64,000 nt of DNA from a virus. Positions 10,321 through 21,700 of the stretch are shown piece by piece (position 1 is the stretch's first letter; every line of letters begins with the position of its first letter). The translations under genes and the position numbers were made by a program. The DNA lies in IMG/VR virus record IMGVR_UViG_3300020438_000019, positions 16,894 through 80,893 of that record. One strand, written 5' to 3'. The notes below the pieces were generated by a model that was given only the letters and a program-made list of their open reading frames with translations, was not told the origin of the DNA and did no database searches.

Positions 10321-10352
10321 TAAATAATCGAGGAGCGATTATTTTATAAATA
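10319..10352 (+). promoter_or_regulatory. Late promoter region: GATAAATA, hairpin, TATAAATA
   Basis: The T4-type late box TATAAATA at 10345-10352 lies 42 bases before ATG 10395. Just upstream a perfect 9-bp stem, AAATAATCG (10322-10330) with CGATTATTT (10336-10344) and loop AGGAG, could end transcription from upstream. A second late-like box, GATAAATA, overlaps the preceding stop at 10319-10326. Confidence 0.7.
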
Positions 10353-10394
10353 AACGTAAGCAAGCAACACAAACGATTTTCGGAGACAAATTAA

Positions 10395-11420
10395 ATGGCA
10401 CTGCTAGTACCTAATATTGGCGAACTTGAGTCACTTCGTTATCTCGTTAACCAGAACAACTTCGTTTTGGATAGAGAGGATAATGCACCAAGGGATCTAA
10501 TTCTTAAGCTTTACACTACTGACACCACTCCTGCTGAAGCAGACGTGCCTAGTGTTACAGCATATTATGAACCATACCAAGATGGTAATACAAACAAGTA
10601 TGGACAAACTGTAAATACAGGGTATCCTCTTTGTATTAACAACCGTACAGAAGCAAGATACGATTATACTGATCAGTATGGTATTCTCCTAAATGGTGGG
10701 CAGTGGAAAATTAATCAAGATTCTACTGCTGGTGTTGTAACAACTGCTACTTATCCAGAACAGACTTTCACATTTGATGCTGCTGCTGGTAATGTCTACG
10801 GTTATTATATTGTAAGAGCAAATAACATGCCTCTTGCGATTCAAGGTGTTGCTGATGCTGCTTCAGGTGCTGCTGCTACTACTCTAACAAAGGGAGATAA
10901 CACAAACGTATGTATTGGAGTTATTGGTAACGACTATGTTACACTTCCTAACGTAGCTTCTGTAATGGATAACATTACAATCGGAATGGCTATTGGTGGT
11001 AACGCTGCTGTTCCTGCTGGTACAGTTATTGGTGGTATTGATCGTGCTCTTCGCCGTATCTACCTTGTAGATTCTGCTAATGTTTCTGTTGCTCTAACTG
11101 ATAACATTCAGGGTGCTACTGACCCAAGTATCACACTTGACTATACTTCAGTAACTGCTATTCAAGCTCACGGTTTACAACCAGGCGATGTTATTTACGT
11201 TGCACGTGGTACTTCAAACACTACAACTACTGAACAGACATATACAATCTTCAGTACACCTTCAACATCAACCTTCACTACAACTCCTGCATTGGATGGA
11301 ACTGGTAACCTAACTCTTTACAGCAGCATAATGTTCGCTGAAAGATTTACAAATGGTCCATACCCTATTCAGAACAACGGTGACCAAATTAAGGTTACAT
11401 TGAACATCAGTCTTGACTGA
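10395..11420 (+). CDS. Virion structural protein, unknown role
   Basis: A 341-residue protein. The start has a good Shine-Dalgarno (GGAG at 10382-10385, 9 bases away) and a consensus late promoter upstream, so it is probably abundant late in infection. The N-terminus (VPNIGELESLRYLVNQNNFV) is helical; the rest is beta-rich. It contains the AHGLQPGDVIYVARGTSN type module (residues about 255-275) that recurs in phage structural proteins, and a C-terminus rich in short strands. It forms its own unit, bounded by the late promoter and by the terminator at 11449-11485. I do not recognise a T4 equivalent; a fibre or baseplate decoration protein is the best guess. Confidence 0.75.
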   Translation: MALLVPNIGELESLRYLVNQNNFVLDREDNAPRDLILKLYTTDTTPAEADVPSVTAYYEPYQDGNTNKYGQTVNTGYPLCINNRTEARYDYTDQYGILLNGGQWKINQDSTAGVVTTATYPEQTFTFDAAAGNVYGYYIVRANNMPLAIQGVADAASGAAATTLTKGDNTNVCIGVIGNDYVTLPNVASVMDNITIGMAIGGNAAVPAGTVIGGIDRALRRIYLVDSANVSVALTDNIQGATDPSITLDYTSVTAIQAHGLQPGDVIYVARGTSNTTTTEQTYTIFSTPSTSTFTTTPALDGTGNLTLYSSIMFAERFTNGPYPIQNNGDQIKVTLNISLD

Positions 11421-11448
11421 TCATTTATACTATTAAGTATATCAGGAT

Positions 11449-11485
11449 GGGGGTTGGAGATATTCCACCCCCTTCTTATTGTTTT
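11449..11485 (+). terminator. Hairpin terminator
   Basis: GGGGGT plus GGA (one T bulged, 11449-11458) pairs with TCCACCCCC (11464-11472), followed by the T-rich run TTCTTATTGTTTT. It separates the 341-residue structural gene from the giant repeat gene. Confidence 0.8.
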
Positions 11486-11493
11486 CGTGAAGT

Positions 11494-14400
11494 ATGAACG
11501 AATACACCTACGATTCAAATACGATTTCTCTATATTCTACCGAAAGTTACGGCGATGTTACTGTCCTTAACGTAACGGATGATTATGGATCGATAGGTGA
11601 TGCTCCGACAAATTTAGAAGCAGAAAGTAATTTAAGTCAAGATAGTTTTGGAGAAGTCTCCATATCAGCAGATCATTACCCATTTGGAACAGCAACTATA
11701 TCTGGTGGATCACCAAGGGTAAGCTTCAGTCATGGTAATTTCGTTGCTGATGGAACTGCTCACCTCGCCTCTACCGCCTTAGAAGGCATCAGAAAGTTCT
11801 GGGTTGGTACTGGATCCCTATTTGAGATGGGTGGTGGTATGGAACGCAGCAGTGCGTTCTGGGTAGGTTCTGGTGGGATTACTGTATCTGGTACTTGTGA
11901 AGTAACAACAACATTAGATTGGAACGAATTCTTATTCGTACCATTCACTACAGAAGACTTGGGAGCTGTTGATGCAGTCCCAAGTCTTTTGGACTTTGGG
12001 GGTATACTAGATCCTAAAGATGGAGGAGAAGAATCTTGGGGATTTGTATACAATACGGATGATGTAAGAGGTGCAACATCATACCATAAGTTTAGTAATG
12101 CACCTTGGGCAGAATTTAATACTTATAGCTTTACTACAGACAGAACAGGTTCAGGTGGTCTATTTGCTGCAAGTGGTCTCTCGGAGACTAAGACCTCTAC
12201 AGAACTTGGAGATAAGACAACACTATTCAGTATAACTGGTGGAGAGATATACTCACAGACAAGTCGTGAGGTAATGTCTGGTAATGCTTCATTCGGAAGT
12301 GCTGGTGTTGAGAAGTTTGTACATGAGTTTAATGATGAGTCTGGATTTACACTAGACACAGCAGATTATGGATTAGTTTGGTATGGATTTAGTGAGACTG
12401 ATGATGATGGTAGTATTGCAGAACCTAAGTCAGGTGGTGAATATGATCATGGTGGAATTATATGGAATAACGTAGAGGCAAATACTGGTACATATGAATT
12501 GTATGGTCTCTATGATATCCAAGGAGATGGTACTTACGCTAGGTATTGGGATGGTGAAGGATCTATCCACATCACTGGACAAGACTTTACAACTAATTCA
12601 CCACATTGGACTGCATCTGGATCTTTATTCAGTGCTGGTGGTGCTGCTGAGTGTAGAACTGATACTATAGTTGGAAGTGATACAACTCTATTCACTTGGT
12701 CTGGTGCATACAGTGATCTTAAGTTCCAATATCATTGGACTGGATCTGGTTCTCTACCTGTAACTGGTGGTGTAGCAATACTAAGAACTTATGGATATGA
12801 TGATACTGCTACGATTGGATACAGTACTCAGAACTGGGGATCAATAACAGATAGTCCAGTTGATTCAGAGAATTGGGGTCTTGTTACTGAAGGATGGTTA
12901 TCAGAGAACTGGTGGTATGTCTGGCATGAGGGTGTTGCAACCTCAATGGGTGGATTTAAGGTTCGTACAGATCCTAAAGTTATTCATGATTCGACTCCAG
13001 AGAATTACTTTGATCCAACTAACCCAGGTCTTTCTGCTACCGAAGGTCACAACTTTGATACATATTCATTCACTTGGGGTCATGGGTTCGTACAAGGTGG
13101 TAATCTCTTCGGTATGGGAGGAGCTTCCGAGGCAGTTGGATATCAACCAGTTGAAGATATTGCACTGTTTACTTGGTCTGGTGCATATACTAACCTTCAA
13201 GCAACATTCAGAGAAATTGGATCTGGTTCTATATCGAGAATTGGTGGTGGAGCTGAGAGAGTCACCTTCGATTATAATGAATCATCTATTGTTCCATACT
13301 CATCAGATGATAATGGTCTGATAATAGATGCAGCAGTAGTAGTTGATCAAGGTAATGTTGCTGATATACAAGAAGGTGAAGATGATTATGGTTCTGTTCT
13401 TTATAGTTCTGTTGCATATCCTCTAGTTGGATCATATAGCATCACCAATCTACAGTTCTTTGGTGAGACTTATTCCTTCCAGAGAAGATACATTGCAGAT
13501 CCTGTATCCATATTCACTGCTCTTGGTGCTGTAGAGAGTAAGAGTACTACTGAGCTTGGTGAAGATACTTCATTAGGAGATCTTAGTGGTTCTGCTTCCC
13601 ATTATGTAATATTCAGGGAGACTGGTTCTGGTGCTATGTCCAGAATTGGTGGTGGAGTTGAGAGAGTTGTATTTGATTATAATGATAGTACAGTTGTACC
13701 ATACAGTAGTGAAGATAGTGGTCTTGTAATAGATGCTGCTACTACTGATGTTGATCTTGGTGATGTTACAGAAGTTCAGTATGGTGGTGAAGAGAATTAT
13801 GGTTTAGTTACTTACACTTCTACTGCTAATTCTGCACAGGGAACATTCACCGTCAGTCTCACAAGAGAATTGTGGACTCAGGAAGATATTGATAAGCTTA
13901 ATCCAGAATATACTACTAAACCATATGGTACATTCCCACAGGTAGGAGATGAGAAGACACAAGAAGAAGCAGGTCATCTTCGATTCATTCCTGTCTGGGG
14001 TCAAACTGGTTCTGGATCTCTATTCTCAGTTGGTGGTGCTTCTGAATCTGTAACGGTAGAACCAAATACAACTGGTATATTCCAGATGGTTGGTGGGGAT
14101 TACTATATCGGTAGTATGGTTGCAACCTTTGCCTTCCGTGAGGTTGGTTCTGGTTCTATGTCCAGAGTCGGTGGAGCTGCTGAGTCAGTAACATTCGATT
14201 ATAACGAGTCTTCTATTGTTACCTTTACTACTGAGGATGTAGGATTAGTAACAGATGCTACAAATTATCAAACTGATCATTTTGATGATGGTAGTGTAGC
14301 ACTTCCACAAGAAGCAGAGAATGATTATGGTTCAGTAATCTATGGTGAGACAGTATATCCTCTCACAGGATCTATTGATATATTCACTGCACCTGAATGG

Positions 14401-17400
14401 ATTGGTAACACATATAGATTTGTATGGAGAGCACCAGCTGGTAGTGGTGGAATACCAACTGTAGGTGGTGCTGCGGAATGTGTATCTACAACAGAACTTG
14501 GAGATTCTACAACACTATTCGATATCTACACTTCACCTGCAGGTATCGGTAACACCTATAGCTTCTGCTGGAATTACACTGGTTATGCATCAGTACCAAC
14601 TATCGGTGGTGCAGCTGAGTCTATAACATATGATTACAATGAGAATTCTATTGTTGTATTCACTACTGATGATAGTGGTCTTATAACAGATTCTGCTACT
14701 GTCTTTGACGATAGTACAGTTATAACTGCACCTCAGTCTGGTGGTGAATATGATTATGGTTGGGTATTCTGGACTAGCACAGTTCTTCCAGTTTCAGGAA
14801 CACTCCAATCTTCTGGTACTTCACCAAGTGCTACTGTATTCAGAGATCCTACACAGGGTGGATCACTATTCAGTGCTAGTGGAGCTAGTGAATGTGTTAG
14901 CACGACAGAACTTGGTGATGCTACAACACTATTTGATATCTACACTGCTCCAGCATACATTGGTAACACATATAGCTTCGTGTGGAATGCACCTCCAGGT
15001 ACAGGTGGATTATTCAGTCTTAATGGAGTTGCAGAATCTATATCATGGGCATATAACGAATCATCAATTATTCCATATGCAACAGTAGATAATGGATTGG
15101 TAGTTGATTCTGTAACTGTAGTTGATGACTATGGTTCAGTAATAGAATCTCAATATGGTGGAGAATATGATCAGGGACAGATTATATTCACATCTACTGC
15201 TACTCCATTCGGATCACTCAACTTAAGTCTAACAAGAGAACTGTGGACTCAGGCAGAGATTGATGAGTTACCTCCTACTTACGAGACAAAACCTTACGGT
15301 ACATTCCCAGTTGCAGGTCAAGAGAAGACTCAAGAAGAATCTGGTGATGTTAAGTACAAACCTATCTGGGGTCAGATTGGTGAAGGTTCTCTATATTCTG
15401 TAGGTGGTGCTGCTGAATGTATTGCTTATCAACCAACTGAGGATACAGCACTATTTGATATCTTCACTGCACCTCAATACATTGGTAACACTTACAGATA
15501 TGCATGGAGTTATGTTGGTTACTATAACTTACCTACTATTGGTGGTGCTGCTGAGTCAGTAACATTCGATTACAATGAATCTTCTATCAACGTATTCTCT
15601 GTTGATGATGAAGGTAACATTGTTGATAACGCAACAGTATTTGGTGAGTATGGCGACCTTAACATCCAACAAGGTGAAGATGATTACGGAACAGTAATTT
15701 GGACTTCTACAACATATCCTCTAACAGGAACACTCCAGACATCAGGTATTGGTTCAGAGTATGTTGTATTCAGAGATCCTACCACTGGTGGTTCTCTATT
15801 CAGTGCTGGTGGATCTGTCGAGAGTAAGACCTCTACTGAGTTTGGTGAAGATACATCACTTGGAGATCTTAGTGGTACTGGTATTCTATCCAAAACTAAG
15901 GATTGGGTTGGATCTGGATCACTATTTACTGCTCTTGGTGCTGCTGAGTCTGCAACATTCGATTACAACGAATCTTCCATCGTTACACACACAAGTGATG
16001 ACTATGGATTAATAGTAGATGCTTCTACTACCAATGTTGATCAAGGTAATGTTGCTGATATACAAGAGGGTGAAGATGATTACGGTTCAGTAATTTACAC
16101 TGAAACTGTCTATCCTACAACTGGATTAGTAACTCTTACTACTGCACCTCAGTTTATTAATAATACTTACAGCTTCTGTTGGAACTTTGTATCAGATGCT
16201 GGATCTCTATTCAGTGCTGGTGGTGCTGCTGAGTCTGCAACGGTTGATTGGGAATCAACAGGTCTCTTTGATGTCTTTACTGCATCTCAGTTTATTGGTA
16301 ACACATATAGCTTCGTATGGAATGCACCTCCAGGTACAGGTGGACTATTCTCTATTGGTGGTGCTGCTGAGTCTATTACATGGAACTATGCTCCTGGTCC
16401 AGTACTTCCATTCAGTACTACTGATTGGGGTGCAGTAGCTGATGCAACACATCCAACTAATGATGTAATCAATTACGGTGATCTTGGATTGTTCGATGAG
16501 GACACAGAAGATTACGGATTCGTAATTTACACATCTGAGACTGTTTCCAACTCTGGAACATATACCTTAAGTTTAACAAGAGCACTGTGGACTCAAGAAG
16601 AAATTGATGCACTTAACCCAGAGTATCTAACTGAGCCATATGGTACATTCCCACAGGTAGGGGATGAGAAGACTCAAGAAGAATCTGGTGATATTAAATA
16701 CGAACCATCTTACGCACATATTGGTGGCGGTACATTATTCACTGCTGGTGGTGCTGCTGAGGCTGCTGTCTATCAACCTACTGAGGATACTGTACTATTC
16801 ACTGCATTCACAGCACCTCAATTTATTGGTAACACCTATAGGTTTATTTGGAATGCACCTCCAGGCACAGGTGGATTGTTCAGTGTTGGTGGATGTGTAG
16901 AATCTAGATCTTATGTTTATAACGAATCTGGTGTTGTTACGTATGGTACTGTTGATTATGGATCAGTAACAGATCTAACACATCCAACCAATGATGCAAT
17001 CAATTATGGTGAGGTTGCACTACCTCAATCTGATGGTGAAGTAGACTACGGTTCCGTTCTCTACACCTCTACCACATATCCAACAACAGGTACTTACGTT
17101 GTTGATGGTGCTGTTACCCAGTCATTCAGTAAGGGTCTATACACTGGTGGTGGTTCTCTATTCGCTACAAGTGGTGCTGGTGAATGTGTATCTACTACTG
17201 AGTTTGGTGAGGATACATCACTTGGAGATCTTGGTGGTTCTGGTTCACAGTCACGTACTGTTGTTGAAATTGGATCTGGATCAATATTCAGAGCTGGTGG
17301 TGCTGCTGAGTGTAGGACATATGATTATGATCAGAGTGCTATCGTTGTATTCACATCAACTGATCATGGTCTAGTAGTAGACAGTGTAGTTACATCAGAT

Positions 17401-18750
17401 GATCAGGGTAGTGTTGATACTATTCAGTCTGGTGGTGAATATGATTATGGAACTGTACTTTACAGTGCTAATGCAATACCAGTAACAGGTACTTACGTTG
17501 TTGATGGTGCTGTATCTACTGCGTTTGTCTTTGGTAACTTTACTGGTTCTGGATCACTATTCACTGCTGGTGGTTCTGCTGAATCTTCAACATACTCACC
17601 TGAGAATGATACCTGTCTATATGATATCTTTACTGCTCCGCAGTTTATTGGTAACACATACAGCTTCGTATGGAATGCACCTCCAGGCACAGGTGGATTG
17701 TTTAGTGTTGGTGGATGTGTTGAAGTTAGAACATACGCTTACAATGAATCTGCTAGTCAGGCATTTAGCACTGAGGATAACGGTCTCATATCTGATGCTG
17801 TTACAACAACTGATGATCATGGTGACTTTGGATATGTTGGTGACGACACCGAGGATCATGGTCAGGTATGGTTGGGTGCTACCAATGGTGCTGCTGCAAA
17901 TGGATTCCTTACCTTCGGTGGTGAAGTATTCGAGATCTACAAACCAGCATATGCACATACTGGTGAAGGTTCATTATTTACTACTCTTGGTGCTGCAGAA
18001 TCCTTTACCACGACAGAGTTTGGAGAGGACACATCACTTGGTGATCTAAGTGGTACTCATTCTATAGTAAGAACATTCAGTGAGGTTGGAACTGGTTCTA
18101 TCTTTACTGTTGTTGGTGGTGCTGAGTCTAGAACCTACAACTATGATATCAACCTCACCGCCATAACATTCCAGGATGATAATGGTTCAATAACAGATAG
18201 TGCTACTACGATTGATGATCAAGGTACGGTTCATCCACCTCAAGACGGTGGCGAATACGATTATGGATCTATTTGGATTGGTCTTGGAAGTGAACTATGG
18301 AGATCTAGTGATACTGTATCTGCTTCTGGATTTGTTCATCTTGGTCTAATAAGTGATACCGTTGGTATTGCTAGAACATTTGGACACACTGCTTCTGGAT
18401 CACTATTTGCTACTGGTGGTGCAGCAGAGGTTGTTGTATACGATTACGAAGATACAACTCTATATGATATCTTCACTGCACCTCAATACATTGGTAACAC
18501 CTACAGCTTTAGTTGGCAGTACAGTGGATCTGGTAACATCAATTCACTTAATGGATGTGCAGAATCTAGAACATGGAATTATAGCGATACCTTACCATCT
18601 GCACTCGTTGTTGATGATGAAGGTAATGTCGTTGATGCTACAACAGTATTTGCTGATTACGGTGACCTTGGTGTTAGATGGGGTGGTGAAGAAGACTACG
18701 GTTCCAACAACACACTTGCACATCCTGGTCTCGCTGCATCTGGTACTTAC
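11494..18750 (+). repeat. Long-period coding repeats (about 420-450 bases each)
   Basis: Module cores recur near 11960, 12345, 12830, 13264, 13669, 14188, 14623, 15042, 15560, 15953, 16373, 16907, 17317, 17730, 18128 and 18565. Each pairs an acidic stretch (DxGxVxD ... GGExDYGxV) with Gly/Ser-rich GSGSLFxxGGAAE segments. Copies differ at many bases, so they are diverged, not recent copies. Confidence 0.85.
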
Positions 18751-21700
18751 ACAATTAGTGGTGTTGCAAATACTCCATTCGTCTGGAGAGAAGGATGTGA
18801 AGGTGGTACGTATCTAGTTTCTGGTGAAGGAATAGAGAGACCTACAACAGCTCTAACTGGTGAAGGTACTGCATACATTTACACTGCACCTCAGTTTGTT
18901 GGTAACACATATGCATTCACTTGGGGTCATGGATTTGTACAGTCTGGATCTCTATTCAGTGCTGGTGGTGCAGCTGAGTCTACTACAACCAACCCACCAG
19001 AGGATACATTACTCTACACATTTGCTGGTACTAGAGTATCAGAACTTCGTACATATGCTGAGTCTGGATCTGGTTCCATCACTCTATCTGGTTCAGGTTC
19101 CGAACTTTACACTGGTGCATTTGAAGGATCTGGTACTGTTACTCTATCTGGTACAGGTGCAGAGAGCAAGTCGTTTGCTAACTTTGACGGATCTGGTTCA
19201 CTATTCACTGCTGGTGGAGCAGTTGAAATGGTTGCTGTTCTTGAAGGTGGAATCGGTCTTTGGACTTACAGTGGTTCTGGTATCGAGAAGCATACAGAGA
19301 GATGGATCGGTTCTGGATCTGCAACTGTATCTGGTGCTGGTCTTGAGGTATATTCCAGAGGTACGGTTACTGGATCTGGTACGGTTACATTATCTGGTAC
19401 TAAGGCAGAAAGCTTTACTCCAGCACCTGAGATTGGAACTGGTTCTATCTTTACTATTGGTGGTGCTTCTGAGTCTGCGACTGTTGATTGGGAATCTACA
19501 GGTCTCTTCAATGTTATTGGTTCCACTCATTATAACTTCTCACTCAGACATATTGGTTCTGGTTCACTATTCACTTCCAGTGGTGCTGCTGAATCCACAA
19601 CTACCAATCCTCCAGAAAATACTGCACTATTCGCAGTTGGTGGTACTAAGGCAGAAAGCTTTACTCCTGCAACTCATGTTGGATCTGGATCTATCACTCT
19701 ATCTGGTGCTGGTTCTGAGAATTACACTGGTGCATGTACTGGTTCTGGTACTGCAACTATCACTGGTGAAGCAGATCTCATCTACCGTGTTAGATACTTT
19801 GGTTCTGGTTCACTATTCACTGCTGGTGGTGCTGCTGAATCTGTTACAACCAATCCACCTGATAGTACTTCACTCCATCAAATTAGTGGTACTAGAGTTG
19901 AGAAAGCAGTATTCAGAGAAATCGGATCTGGATCTATCAGTTTCTCTGGTACTTCTCCACTTACCCGTTACATTCCACATATCACTGGTAGTGGTACTTA
20001 CACAGTTGGTGGTGCATGTACATTCAAGGTTCGTTACATCCTTGGTGGTTCTGGTAACATCTCCACATTTGGTGGTTCTGCCGAGGCAGTTGGTACTAAT
20101 CCTCCAGAGGATATTGCACTATTCGTTTGGTCTGGTATTGGCGAGAGTCAATGGTCACCTTCTTGGGTTGGTCAAGGTTCTTACTTCACATCTGGAGAAA
20201 TCCCAGAACCACTTATCACGAAACACTGGACTGCATCTGGTTCACTGTTCTCAGTTGGTGGTGCTGCAGAAAGCTTCTCTGCAAATATCGATGGTATTGG
20301 TCTATACGATATCAGTGGTGCATACTCAGATCTCAAGGCAACATACAGAGAAATTGGATCTGGATCTCTTTGGACAGCAAGTGGAGCATCAGAGTCTGTT
20401 GGAACCAATCCTCCAGAAAGCACAGTACTATACACATATATTGGTGCTGGTATCGAGAAGCACACCGAGAGATGGATTGGTTCTGGATCTATCAGTCTTT
20501 CAGGTGCTGGAGTTGCATTCTATACACCACACATTACTGGTTCTGGATTTGCTACTCTATCTGGATCAGCACTCGAAAGTCAGACAGACGATTGGGTTGG
20601 ATCTGGATCACTATTTACTGCTGGTGGTTCTGCAGAATCTACAACTACAAATCCTCCAGAGGATACAGTTCTCTATACTTGGACAGGTGCTGGTACAGAG
20701 AAGCATACAGAGAACTGGGTTGGTTCTGGATCTACAACATTCTCTGGTGCAGTCTCCGATGTTCAAAGAACATTTGCAGAGACAGGATCTGGATCTCTAT
20801 TTACAGCTCTCGGTGCAGCAGAATCTATCTCCACAAGCGAGGTCAGCACTGGAATCTTCACAATCAATGGAGACGGTGCAGATTCAAGAGCAAGGATATT
20901 TGTTGGATCTGGTTCTATTACCATTTCTGGTACAGCAGCAGAAGCAACAGTTGTTCCTCTTTCTGGATCTGGTACTGCTACCTTCAGTGGAGAAGCATTT
21001 ATCAGATGGATCCCAAGTTGGATTGGTTCTGGTACAGCAACAATATATGGTCAAGTCACCGATGTTCAGATTACAAAACATTGGACTGGATCTGGATCCC
21101 TATTCACAGCAGGTGGTTCCGCAGAATCGATTACCACGAATCCTCCAGAGGATACGTTACTCTACACAGTTGCAGGTAATCTTGCTGAGAGCTTTACTCG
21201 TGCTCCATACATCGGATCTGGTACTGCTACCTTCAGTGGTGAATCTAAAAACATATTCACACCTAACAATATTGGTTCTGGTTCAATATATGTTGCTGGT
21301 ACTCTGGATGAAAGACAGACAGATCATTATCATGGATCTGGTACTGCTACAGTTAGTGGTGATTCTGATGACGCACGTGCAAGAGCATTTGAAGGATCTG
21401 GATCTCTATTCACTGCATCTGGAGCTGCTGAATCTACAACTGTTGATTACGAAGATACAACTCTATATGACATCTTCGGTCATGGTGCAGAAGCCTTTGT
21501 ACGTAAGGGATATGTCGGATCTGGTTCCTTCAGTGGTATTGGTGGAACAGTTACCGATGTTAAGCTTACACATGCTGATCCAGCAGGTGATGTTGACTAC
21601 GTTGTATCTGGTGAAGTTACAGATATCAAACGTACCTTCGGATACGTTGCACCTTACGGAACACTATTTGCCTTCGGTGGAGGAGTTGAATCTGCCACTG

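Noticed and set aside
12860-13321. 153-codon frame in another register of the giant gene
   Set aside because: One of several stop-poor shadows caused by repeat codon use.
20127-21179. 350-codon third-frame ORF (Trp/Ile/Cys-rich)
   Set aside because: Also a by-product of the repeats; composition is not that of a real protein.
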